DNA of 5,135 bases from Rhodobacteraceae bacterium UBA3087 (lineage in GTDB: Bacteria; Pseudomonadota; Alphaproteobacteria; Rhodobacterales; Rhodobacteraceae): NCBI GenBank assembly GCA_002367285.1, contig DFBF01000104.1, positions 1 to 5,135 on the forward strand. The letters run 5' to 3'. The notes under the pieces were generated by a model. The model was given only the letters and a program-made list of their open reading frames with translations, had not been told where the DNA came from and searched no databases. Numbering within the stretch: position 1 is the first letter of the stretch; each line of letters opens with the position of its first letter. The translations under genes were made by a program, and so were the position numbers. This document shows positions 1 to 5,135 of this stretch, piece after piece.

Positions 1-93
1 TACGGCCTGGATTATGCCGATTTCGCCGCGCAGACACAGGCGAATTTCGACCGGCTGTTTCGCAAAGTCGCTGCCTATAAGGCCAACGCCTGA
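1..93 (+). CDS. TatD-family metal-dependent hydrolase, C-terminal fragment (5' end outside window)
   Basis: The first 30 codons read in frame to a TGA at 91-93, giving a C-terminal tail with the pattern DFAAQTQANFDRLF. This resembles the last helix of TatD/YcfH-family metal-dependent hydrolases, which typically end in an 'N-F-x-R-L-F' motif after the final barrel strand. Those enzymes are TIM-barrel metal-dependent nucleases or hydrolases of the cytoplasm. No active-site residue lies in this fragment, so the call rests on the short tail and on the next gene being an MBL-fold hydrolase, a neighbour often found after tatD in alphaproteobacteria. The stop codon overlaps the next gene's ATG by one base (TGATG), which suggests co-transcription and coupled translation. 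The gene is cut by the window edge, not truncated biologically. Confidence 0.7.
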   Translation, partial: YGLDYADFAAQTQANFDRLFRKVAAYKANA

Positions 94-890
94 TGGCGCG
101 GCTGGTGTTCACCATTCTGGGCTGCGGCAGCTCAGGTGGCGTGCCCCGGCTGGGCGGCCAGTGGGGTGATTGCGACCCGACGAACCCCAAAAACCGCCGC
201 TCGCGCTGTTCCATGCTGATCACGCGCGAAACCGCAGCGGGGCACACACGGGTGTTGATCGACACCTCGCCAGACATGCGCCAACAACTGCTGGACGCCG
301 ATGTCGGCTATCTGGACGCGGTGGTCTATACCCATTCCCACGCCGACCACGTGCATGGCATCGATGACCTGCGCATGGTGGTCTATAACCAGCGGGCCCG
401 CCTGCCGATCTGGGCCGACCCGGCCACGCAGGACGCGCTGATTTCCCGGTTTGGCTATGCGTTCGTGCAGCCCGCCGGGTCCAGCTATCCGCCCATTCTG
501 GACATGCACACGATTGAGGGTGATGTGACCATTAACGGGGCCGGTGGCCCGATCACCCTGACCCCGTTCGAAGTCCGCCACGGCCGCATAGACTCGCTGG
601 GCTTTCGCATTGGTGATCTGGCCTATTTGCCGGATGTCAGCGCAATCCCCGAAGACGCCTGGACCGCGCTTCAGGGTCTGGACTGTTGGGTGCTGGACGC
701 TTTGCGCCGCACGCCGCACCCAACGCACGCACATTTGGAACAGTCGCTGGAATGGTTGGAGCGATCAGGCGCCAAACGTGGCGTGCTGACCAATATGCAT
801 ATCGACCTGGACTATGACACGGTCGCAGCCGAAACCCCGGATCACATCACCCCGGCCTTTGATGGCATGACCATCATCCACGACGAATGA
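93..890 (+). CDS. MBL-fold metallo-hydrolase (PhnP-like phosphodiesterase branch)
   Basis: This 265-aa protein belongs to the metallo-beta-lactamase fold. The diagnostic metal motif H-x-H-x-D-H is at residues 81-86 (HSHADH), followed by H163 (in VRHGRIDSLGF), D181 (in YLPDVS) and H236 (in TNMHIDLDYD), the spacing expected for a dinuclear metal site. H212 and H214 (THAHLEQSL) resemble a substrate-side histidine motif. The N-terminus LGCGSSGGVPRLGG and cysteines C27 and C39 around an NRRSRCS stretch resemble the start of PhnP-type cyclic phosphodiesterases, so a phosphodiester substrate is likely; the actual substrate is unknown. It has no signal peptide and should be cytoplasmic. The ATG overlaps the upstream tatD stop by one base and the stop overlaps the next ATG by four (ATGA), so it sits mid-operon. 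Length is normal for the family and no defect is visible. The fold is secure; the exact reaction is not. Confidence 0.9.
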   Translation: MARLVFTILGCGSSGGVPRLGGQWGDCDPTNPKNRRSRCSMLITRETAAGHTRVLIDTSPDMRQQLLDADVGYLDAVVYTHSHADHVHGIDDLRMVVYNQRARLPIWADPATQDALISRFGYAFVQPAGSSYPPILDMHTIEGDVTINGAGGPITLTPFEVRHGRIDSLGFRIGDLAYLPDVSAIPEDAWTALQGLDCWVLDALRRTPHPTHAHLEQSLEWLERSGAKRGVLTNMHIDLDYDTVAAETPDHITPAFDGMTIIHDE

Positions 891-1816
891 GCGCGCTGGT
901 CGAGGTTATCCTGCCGGTCTTTCTGGTGATCGGTTTTGGATACTTTGCCACATGGCGCGGACATTTCCCCGAAACCGCAATCGAAGGCCTGATGAAGTTC
1001 ACCCAGAATTTCGCCATTCCGACCCTGCTGTTTCGCGCGATCTCGTCGCTGGACCTGAGCCAAAGTTTTGATCCGGCGCTGTTGACCAGCTTTTATGTCG
1101 GGGCGGGCAGCGGCTTTGCCGTCGCCTTTCTGGGCGCGCGATACCTGTTCAAACGGCCCTGGCCCGACAGCGTCGCGATCGGTTTTGGCGGGCTGTTCTC
1201 GAACTCGGTCCTGTTGGGGCTGGCGATCACCGAACGCGCCTATGGGATCGACGCGCTGGGGCCGAATTTCGTCATCGTTTCGGTCCATGCGCCATTTTGC
1301 TATGTCGTCGGCGTCACGGCGATGGAGTTTGCGCGCGCGCAAGGTAAAAGCCTGGGGGCCACGATGTTGAGCGTGCTGCGATCCATGGCGCGCAACGCTC
1401 TGGTGATCGGCATCGCGGCAGGCTTTGCGGTGAATTTCACCGGCCTCGCCCTGCCCGCCGTATTCACCGACGCGGTCGACATGATGGCACGCGCAGCCTT
1501 GCCCGCAGCGATCTTTGGCCTGGGCGGTGTCTTGGCCTGTTACAAACCCGAGGGCGACATGGGCGTGGTCGCCCTGATCGTCACTGTCTCGCTGGTTCTG
1601 CACCCGACCATCACCTATACGCTGGGACAGGCGCTGGGCCTGAGCCATGGCCAGTTGCGCAGCGCCGTTCTGACCGCGTCCATGGCACCGGGCATCAACA
1701 TCTATGTGTTCGCCAACATGTACGGCGTGGCGCGTCGGGTGGCGGCAACGGCAGTTCTGGTGGCAACGGGCCTGTCGATCCTGACCGTCTGGGTCTGGCT
1801 TGCGATCCTGGGCTGA
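887..1816 (+). CDS. AEC (auxin efflux carrier) family permease
   Basis: This 309-aa, very hydrophobic protein matches the AEC transporter family, inner-membrane carriers usually exporting or exchanging small organic acids. About ten membrane segments can be drawn, roughly at residues 4-22, 36-55, 66-87, 94-115, 126-148, 166-187, 198-217, 223-246, 258-280 and 286-308. Family-like motifs are NFAIPTLLFRAI (near 42-53) in the second helix, FSNSVLLGLAI (near 104-114), ALPAAIFGLGG in the second half, and MAPGINIYVFANMYG in the penultimate helix, in line with the family's two-repeat layout. A hydrophilic loop at about 149-164 separates the halves. The start ATG overlaps the MBL hydrolase stop (ATGA), which supports this start and translational coupling. 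No biosynthetic or catabolic gene adjoins it to name a substrate. Its stop lies 4 bases from the stop of the convergent regulator. Family is confident; substrate cannot be inferred. Confidence 0.88.
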   Translation: MSALVEVILPVFLVIGFGYFATWRGHFPETAIEGLMKFTQNFAIPTLLFRAISSLDLSQSFDPALLTSFYVGAGSGFAVAFLGARYLFKRPWPDSVAIGFGGLFSNSVLLGLAITERAYGIDALGPNFVIVSVHAPFCYVVGVTAMEFARAQGKSLGATMLSVLRSMARNALVIGIAAGFAVNFTGLALPAVFTDAVDMMARAALPAAIFGLGGVLACYKPEGDMGVVALIVTVSLVLHPTITYTLGQALGLSHGQLRSAVLTASMAPGINIYVFANMYGVARRVAATAVLVATGLSILTVWVWLAILG

Positions 1817-1832
1817 ACGATCAGTTGATCGT
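1817..1832. terminator. Perfect inverted repeat between convergent stop codons, possible weak bidirectional terminator
   Basis: ACGATCA and TGATCGT form a perfect 7-base inverted repeat with a 2-base centre. As RNA it would fold as a 6-bp stem with the tetraloop AGTT. It lies exactly between and across the convergent gene ends: the permease stop is at 1814-1816 and the regulator stop is the complement of 1821-1823. No U-tract follows on either strand, so a classic intrinsic terminator is not shown. It may only help stop or stabilise transcripts, or be a chance result of the codons. Confidence 0.3.
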
Positions 1833-2609
1833 GCCGGACAGAACCTTGGCCAGACTGGCCGGAAGATCCCCAAGCGGCCGTCCACCGCGTTCACGCAGCA
1901 CCGGAAACAGCGCCTCGCCCTGGGGCAGGATTTCCAACGCACAGTGTTCCAGTCGCGAGACCTGACGTGTCGATGGGCGGCTGAGCATGACCAGGCCAGG
2001 GTAGATGACCTTGTCAGTCGTCGGCGGATAGGTCAGGAACCCAAAGCTGAGCCGTTTTCCCTGCGGTTGAAAAGCCTGCATGATGATGCCGTCATCCTGG
2101 TCCATCATCCAGCCCCGCACATCGCGACGCGCCTGTGTGGGACGGTCGCGCGTCCCATCCCGCCCGCGGTCTTCAATCGCGCGAAACAGGGTCGCGCCCG
2201 TGCGGCGAAACAGGCGGACCGTATAGGAATTCACCCAATTATTGTCGATAGACGAGCGTTGCCAATAGCGGTGGATGCCCATGGGCGGTGGGCTGCGCAA
2301 TTCCAGCAGTTCCCGGCCACGATAGAGATAGTCGAAAATCGCATGAAAGGGTTCAGACCGATCCGCAGGTGGCTGCACCGGGTGCAGGTCTTCGATCGGC
2401 TGCAAAAGAATGCGGGCATCGGTTTCGAAATAGGTGCAAATTCGCAGCAGAACCTCAGGACGGGGGCTGGCCTGCCCGCTGAGGTATCGGTTGAACTGTG
2501 TCCGGTTCACACCAAGCGCACGGCACAGTTCGGCAACCGATCCATGCGCCGAAGCCAGGATGCGAAGATTTCGGGAAAAAACCCCGTACAGCTCTCGTGT
2601 GCTGCGCAT
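1821..2609 (-). CDS. Helix-turn-helix (XRE/Cro-like) transcriptional regulator with uncharacterised C-terminal domain
   Basis: This 262-aa protein has an N-terminal DNA-binding domain. Residues 24-46 (SVAELCRALGVNRTQFNRYL and following) form a clear helix-turn-helix of the lambda-repressor/XRE type, with the short basic segment GQASPRPEVLLRIC after it that usually begins the next helix. The remainder (about 80-262) is soluble, rich in Arg and aromatic residues (for example YWQRSSIDNNWVNSYTVRLF), and I recognise no named effector domain, though it could be a ligand-sensing or multimerisation part. The ATG at 2609 is preceded by TGAGGA eight bases upstream, which decides this start. The gene faces away from the thiolase gene across 279 bases, so it is well placed to control that gene and itself; this is inference. 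It converges on the permease. The HTH call is strong; the ligand and targets are unknown. Confidence 0.85.
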   Translation of the reverse strand: MRSTRELYGVFSRNLRILASAHGSVAELCRALGVNRTQFNRYLSGQASPRPEVLLRICTYFETDARILLQPIEDLHPVQPPADRSEPFHAIFDYLYRGRELLELRSPPPMGIHRYWQRSSIDNNWVNSYTVRLFRRTGATLFRAIEDRGRDGTRDRPTQARRDVRGWMMDQDDGIIMQAFQPQGKRLSFGFLTYPPTTDKVIYPGLVMLSRPSTRQVSRLEHCALEILPQGEALFPVLRERGGRPLGDLPASLAKVLSGTIN

Positions 2610-2616
2610 GAGCGGA

Positions 2617-2622
2617 TCCTCA
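2617..2622 (-). promoter_or_regulatory. Ribosome binding site of the HTH regulator
   Basis: On the minus strand TGAGGA ends seven to eight bases before the ATG at 2609. It is the only purine-rich Shine-Dalgarno-like site near this start and supports it over downstream starts. Confidence 0.65.
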
Positions 2623-2662
2623 TTTCTAACAAAACCCCCAACAGCTGCGTTCGGGCTTCTCC

Positions 2663-2677
2663 ACTATACTGTGTAGT
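2663..2677. promoter_or_regulatory. Imperfect 15-bp palindrome, candidate operator
   Basis: ACTATACTGTGTAGT matches its own reverse complement at 12 of its 15 positions (ACTA-n-AC-n-GT-n-TAGT, counted by hand; the central base cannot match itself). It covers the candidate -10 of the regulator gene. A related word, ATACAGT at 2788-2794, shares the core ATAC(T/A)GT with 2666-2672 and lies closer to the thiolase gene. Symmetric sites of this size commonly bind dimeric HTH proteins, so autoregulation and shared control of the thiolase are plausible inferences. Confidence 0.35.
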
Positions 2678-2692
2678 TTTCCGTTTTGGAAA
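2663..2692 (-). promoter_or_regulatory. Candidate sigma70-type promoter of the HTH regulator
   Basis: Reading the minus strand, TTTCCA (complement of 2687-2692, 4 of 6 against TTGACA) is followed after 18 bases by TATAGT (complement of 2663-2668, 5 of 6 against TATAAT). Transcription would begin near 2656, leaving a leader of about 47 bases before the regulator's ATG. The -10 element is part of an imperfect palindrome, which would fit repression by steric blocking. This was found by eye only; alphaproteobacterial promoters vary, so confidence is moderate to low. Confidence 0.4.
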
Positions 2693-2760
2693 CAGCGGAG
2701 ATTCCACCCACCACTCATGGCTTTTGAAATTTCCGATGCAACACAAGGCATTACCGGTCT

Positions 2761-2798
2761 AGTTACTCGTTTTTTGATTTCCATTTCATACAGTAACT
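2761..2798. repeat. Perfect 7+7 inverted repeat upstream of the thiolase
   Basis: AGTTACT at 2761-2767 and AGTAACT at 2792-2798 are exact reverse complements separated by 24 bases. Their centres are 31 bases apart, about three helical turns, so both half-sites would face the same side of the DNA. The spacer holds a T-run (2770-2775). This is a possible regulator site for the thiolase promoter, but two 7-mers can also match by chance in an AT-rich stretch. Confidence 0.3.
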
Positions 2799-2876
2799 TA
2801 TTTCTTGCCTCGAATCGCAGCCAAGGGTATTGCTGACCGTGCGGTCGGCTTTTCCTATTTCAGCCCACCGCCACAC

Positions 2877-2884
2877 AGGGAGGA
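2877..2884 (+). promoter_or_regulatory. Strong ribosome binding site that sets the thiolase start
   Basis: AGGGAGGA lies four bases before the ATG at 2889. It fixes that ATG as the start and excludes an upstream in-frame start at 2805, which has no such site and would add 28 residues with no thiolase character. Confidence 0.85.
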
Positions 2885-2888
2885 ATTC

Positions 2889-4100
2889 ATGGACGCATTC
2901 ATTTGCGATGCGGTACGCACGCCGATCGGACGCTATGGCGGGGCGCTGTCGTCTGTTCGCACCGATGATCTGGCCGCACTGCCGATCAAGGCGCTGATGG
3001 CGCGCAATCCGGGTGTGGACTGGGCCAGCATCGACGACGTGATCTATGGCGATGCCAACCAGGCGGGCGAAGACAACCGCAACGTGGCGCGCATGGCCGC
3101 ATTACTGGCGGGCTTGCCGGTGGACGTACCGGGCACGACGGTGAACCGGCTGTGTGCCTCGGGCATGGATGCGGTCGGCATGGCGGCACGCGGGATCAAG
3201 GCGGGTGACTATGACCTGTGCATCGCCGGCGGTGTCGAAAGCATGAGCCGCGCGCCTTTCGTGATGCCAAAGGCCACCAGCGCCTTTACCCGCGCCAATG
3301 CGGTTTACGACACCACCATCGGCTGGCGGTTCGTAAACCCGGCGATGGACGCCGAACACGGCACCCATTCGATGCCGCAGACGGCGGACAATGTGGCCGC
3401 TGATTACAACATCAATCGCGCCGATCAGGATGCGTTCGCCGCGCGGTCGCAGGACCGCTGGGCCGCCGCGCAACATGCGGGTTTCTTTGCCGATGAAATC
3501 GCACCGGTGACCATTCCCCAACGCAAGGGCGACGCGATCATCGTTGACACCGACGAACATCCCCGCCCTGGCACGGGCGTCGACAAGCTGGCGAAACTGC
3601 GTGGCGTGAATGGTGCAGATCTGACCGTGACCGCAGGCAATGCCTCGGGCGTGAACGACGGGGCGGCAGCGATGCTGGTGGCATCACAGGCAGCCGTGAA
3701 ATCCAATGGTCTGACCCCAATGGCGCGCGTTGTGACCATGGTCGCCGCAGGCGTTGCGCCGCGCGTCATGGGCATCGGCCCGGTGCCAGCCGCGCAAAAG
3801 GCGCTGGCCAAGGCGGGTCTGAGCATTGACCAGATGGACGTGATCGAGCTGAATGAAGCCTTTGCCGCCCAGGGTCTGGCGACTTTGCGCGAACTGGGCG
3901 TGGCCGATGACGACCCGCGCGTGAACCCGAATGGCGGTGCCATTGCCTTGGGCCACCCGCTGGGCATGTCCGGCGCGCGTCTGGTGCTGACGGCAGCCTA
4001 TCAATTAAGACGCACGGGCGGACAATACGCCCTGTGCACCATGTGTGTGGGTGTCGGCCAAGGCGTCGCTCTTATCCTGGAAAGGGGCCTATATACTTAA
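2889..4100 (+). CDS. pcaF: 3-oxoadipyl-CoA thiolase (beta-ketoadipyl-CoA thiolase)
   Basis: The 403-aa product is a thiolase that cleaves 3-oxoadipyl-CoA with CoA to succinyl-CoA and acetyl-CoA, the last step of the beta-ketoadipate pathway (PcaF) or of phenylacetate breakdown (PaaJ). It begins with MDAFICDAVRTPIGRYGG. Catalytic residues are all present: nucleophile C89 in NRLCASGMDAVG, N322 in NEAF, H356 in GHPLG and C386 in CTMCVGVGQG. The segment GWRFVNPAMDAEHGTHSMPQ (146-165) in the loop domain is typical of the oxoadipyl-CoA subgroup and sets it apart from acetoacetyl-CoA thiolases. The protein is cytoplasmic and presumably tetrameric. No pcaIJ or other pathway gene is in view; the only likely partner is the divergent HTH regulator. 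The C-terminus is odd: family members usually end near ILERV, while this ends ILERGLYT, with the stop shared head-on with the next gene, suggesting that a DNA joint replaced the last codon. Activity is probably retained. The PcaF/PaaJ distinction is uncertain. Confidence 0.88.
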   Translation: MDAFICDAVRTPIGRYGGALSSVRTDDLAALPIKALMARNPGVDWASIDDVIYGDANQAGEDNRNVARMAALLAGLPVDVPGTTVNRLCASGMDAVGMAARGIKAGDYDLCIAGGVESMSRAPFVMPKATSAFTRANAVYDTTIGWRFVNPAMDAEHGTHSMPQTADNVAADYNINRADQDAFAARSQDRWAAAQHAGFFADEIAPVTIPQRKGDAIIVDTDEHPRPGTGVDKLAKLRGVNGADLTVTAGNASGVNDGAAAMLVASQAAVKSNGLTPMARVVTMVAAGVAPRVMGIGPVPAAQKALAKAGLSIDQMDVIELNEAFAAQGLATLRELGVADDDPRVNPNGGAIALGHPLGMSGARLVLTAAYQLRRTGGQYALCTMCVGVGQGVALILERGLYT

Positions 4101-4333
4101 CTAGCCGCTAGGCGTGGCGACGTCAGCAATGCGAAAATCTCACGCGCTGCGTCAAGGCTGGCCGCCTTTGCCAAAATCTCAAACTGGTTCTTGCGCTCGC
4201 GGGCAATGAAGTAGCCGCCAGAGCCGCCAAGATTGTCGCACTCAACGAACTCGCTGTAAGTCCGGTCATGCATTGGGGACACGTATAGCGTGGCGTCACA
4301 GTCAATCTTTGCAACCAGAGTGATGTCATCCAT
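4097..4333 (-). CDS. Small hypothetical protein, 78 aa
   Basis: I do not recognise a named family. The product from the ATG at 4333 is 78 aa, soluble, with an N-terminal half likely to be beta strands (TLVAKIDCDATLYVSP), a glycine turn LGGSGGYFIA near 35-44, and a C-terminal helix with FEILAKAASLDAAREIFALL. That alternation looks like a small folded alpha/beta domain and not a random frame. A TTG at 4348 would add five residues (MGSEN), but neither start has a good ribosome binding site; I prefer the ATG. The stop overlaps the thiolase stop on the opposite strand (4097-4100) and the start overlaps the start of the next + strand gene by 11 bases. It lies in lower-GC DNA right after the putative joint at the thiolase end, so it probably arrived with that segment. 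Whether it is expressed is unknown. Confidence 0.5.
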   Translation of the reverse strand: MDDITLVAKIDCDATLYVSPMHDRTYSEFVECDNLGGSGGYFIARERKNQFEILAKAASLDAAREIFALLTSPRLAAS

Positions 4334-4985
4334 ATTTTCAGATCCCAATTACAGATTTAACCGCCGTCCGCAGTTTTTAGTGAATCATATCTCACAGTAC
4401 CTTGCTATATCAAATGCGACACAGAGGGGGCGCGTCATACGGTCGACGAAGTTTCCCAAGACAGTAGAAGTGGCGGCTTACTCACAGGTTAGGGACGCGC
4501 TCAAGAAATCACTGTTCAAAGAAGATTTTGGGCGTAGTGATCTGGATTTCCTTGCCGACAGGATGGACGCGAAAGCCAGGGCGGAAACGGGATGGCACCA
4601 AAGTGAGGCGCTTAGGTCAGCACAGGCGGTCCGTGCCTTTCAGGAAACATTCGACCCGAAGGTGTTTAAGAAATACACGTTATCGGCTGCTCCCAAAAAC
4701 CTTTCCGTCAAAATCAGCGGCGTGAAACTGAATGTGTCGATGGATGCGTCGATCACACAAGACAGCAAAGGAGTCACTCACTCTGGGGGGCTGATCCTAA
4801 AGTATGCGTTCGGCGCGGACAGGTCATCAGTTGCAAAGGAACTGACAAACGCCGTTGGCTTGTTGTTCTGGGCCCTAGAAGGCGGTCAGATGGAGCCGTT
4901 GCCTAGACTTTGCTTGGCGGTCGATTTTGCGGACCAAAACATCGTCAAAGCACGCACCTCATACACACGCTTCCGGCAAGGCTGA
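4323..4985 (+). pseudogene. Conserved hypothetical protein, apparently truncated at its C-terminus by IS DNA
   Basis: From the ATG at 4323 the frame gives 220 aa; an in-frame ATG at 4290 lies deep in the opposite gene and a GTG at 4380 would cut conserved-looking sequence. The protein is soluble. It resembles, from memory, an uncharacterised proteobacterial family with an N-terminal QYLAISNATQRGRVIRSTKF stretch (26-45), a helical middle (about 50-118), a beta part LSVKISGVKLNVSMDASI (127-144) and GGLILKYAFG (155-164), then CLAVDFADQNIVKARTSYTR (197-216). The beta part faintly recalls PD-(D/E)xK nuclease cores, but the acidic residue before the lysine is missing (LILK), so I assign no activity. 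Members of the recalled family continue some 20 residues past the TSYTR-like motif; here the frame ends after RFRQG exactly where IS3 transposase sequence begins in another frame. Lower GC than the thiolase (29 of 60 at 4681-4740) suggests acquired DNA. Call as truncated with moderate confidence. Confidence 0.5.
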
Positions 4986-5127
4986 GGTCGCAATCTTCCA
5001 CTCTCATGGTTGGCAAACAAACCACTGCCGTGCAGCGGAATACATCAACGGTTTCTACAATCCGCGCCGTCGACACTCAGCACTCGGCTGGAAAAGCCTG
5101 GTCACTTTCGAACGAAAGGTGGCTTAA
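4975..5127 (+). pseudogene. IS3-family transposase, C-terminal remnant
   Basis: The frame ending in TAA at 5125-5127 carries the signature C-terminus of IS3-family OrfB transposases (DDE integrase type): EYINGFYNPRRRHSALGWKS followed by LVTFERKVA. Only the last part of the catalytic domain is present. The DDE aspartates and nearly all of the protein are absent, so it cannot transpose. Homology clearly covers about 5038-5127. A short block KAEVAIF (4978-4998) just before also fits the family but is separated by 13 residues that do not, so the remnant may carry a 39-base in-frame insertion. The left end adjoins the truncated gene near 4975. The right end continues past the window edge (GAGCAC after the stop fits IS3-family tails), so the terminal inverted repeat cannot be seen. 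Confidence 0.8.
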
Positions 5128-5135
5128 ACGAGCAC
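4975..5135 (+). mobile_element. Right-end fragment of an IS3-family insertion sequence
   Basis: The transposase tail plus the eight bases after its stop are the only visible part of the element. No orfA, frameshift window or left inverted repeat lies in the window, so at this locus the element is 5'-deleted. Whether its right terminal repeat is intact lies outside the window. Confidence 0.65.

Larger units (their letters stand above)
2610..2888. other. Divergent intergenic region between regulator and thiolase
   Basis: These 279 bases contain no supported gene. They are clearly AT-richer than the flanking genes (28 of 60 G+C in 2701-2760). They hold the regulator's ribosome binding site and candidate promoter, the 15-bp palindrome at 2663-2677, a short TTTCC-GTTTT-GGAAA hairpin-like repeat at 2678-2692, the inverted repeat at 2761-2798 and the thiolase ribosome binding site at 2877-2884. 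I could not find a convincing -35/-10 pair for the thiolase; TTGAAA at 2724-2729 and TTGATT at 2774-2779 are possible -35 boxes without a good -10 at the right distance. That may mean an activator-dependent promoter. Confidence 0.6.

Noticed and set aside
132..734. A 200-aa minus-strand open frame opposite the MBL hydrolase
   Set aside because: It is antisense to a gene with intact metal-binding motifs, and its composition is that of a shadow frame.
842..1942. A 366-aa minus-strand open frame opposite the permease
   Set aside because: It is low-complexity, rich in Arg, Gln, Asp and His with no family motif, and runs antisense to a clear membrane protein and across the end of the regulator. 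High GC readily creates such shadow frames.
2678..2692. TTTCC-GTTTT-GGAAA as a terminator or small RNA hairpin
   Set aside because: The stem is only 5 bp, has no following T-run on either strand and lies where promoter elements are expected, not at a gene end.
1800..2762. A 320-aa + strand open frame opposite the HTH regulator
   Set aside because: It is antisense to a protein with a clear helix-turn-helix and a good ribosome binding site, has no recognisable motif and ends in unrelated intergenic DNA.
2805..2888. A 28-residue N-terminal extension of the thiolase
   Set aside because: AGGGAGGA lies directly before the ATG at 2889, where family similarity begins; the extension has no ribosome binding site and no thiolase character.
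3102..3967. Two minus-strand open frames (152 and 180 aa) inside the thiolase gene
   Set aside because: They overlap each other and the conserved thiolase coding sequence and show no domain or start signal.
4135..4170. PD-(D/E)xK nuclease or defence-gene interpretation of the accessory genes
   Set aside because: The downstream 220-aa product has only a vague beta-strand resemblance and lacks the acidic residue of the D/E-x-K motif, and the 78-aa product shows no toxin, antitoxin or nuclease motif, so no defence system can be supported.

Overview
The window looks like chromosomal DNA from an alphaproteobacterium, most probably a Rhodobacterales (Roseobacter-type) organism. The reasons are high GC in the core genes (a hand count of one 60-base line in the thiolase gives 45 of 60), tightly packed genes with 1-4 base overlaps, and the recognisable tatD / MBL-fold hydrolase pair. 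The assignment rests on recalled family resemblance, not on a search.

Layout. (1) Positions 1-1816 hold a + strand operon-like run: the last 30 codons of a TatD-family metal-dependent hydrolase, a complete MBL-fold metallo-hydrolase (93-890) and an AEC-family permease (887-1816). Successive genes share TGATG and ATGA overlaps, which suggests translational coupling. (2) A convergent minus-strand gene (1821-2609) encodes a helix-turn-helix regulator of 262 aa; its stop lies 4 bases from that of the permease, inside a perfect 7+7 inverted repeat. (3) A 279-base, AT-richer divergent intergenic region (2610-2888) holds a plausible regulator promoter overlapped by an imperfect 15-bp palindrome, a partial second copy of the palindrome's core, and a 7+7 inverted repeat nearer the next gene. 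(4) A 3-oxoadipyl-CoA thiolase (PcaF-like, 2889-4100) has a full set of catalytic residues and a strong ribosome binding site. The regulator is the obvious candidate to control itself and this thiolase, but that is inference from layout.

(5) From about 4086 to the end the character changes. GC falls to about 47-48% in two hand-counted 60-base lines. The thiolase ends in an unusual tail, as if its last codon had been replaced by a recombination joint. Then come two genes of unknown function (a 78-aa minus-strand gene and a + strand gene that overlaps it head to head and seems to have lost its C-terminus) and the 3' end of an IS3-family transposase. This part reads as an accessory segment or scar with an insertion-sequence remnant at its right side.

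Functionally, the thiolase catalyses the last step of the beta-ketoadipate (or phenylacetate) route, making succinyl-CoA and acetyl-CoA. The first operon is housekeeping or transport and not obviously connected to it. I see no RNA gene, CRISPR array or complete mobile element. I found no convincing novel multi-gene system; the most informative features are the joints at about 4086 and 4975 and the palindromes between the regulator and the thiolase.
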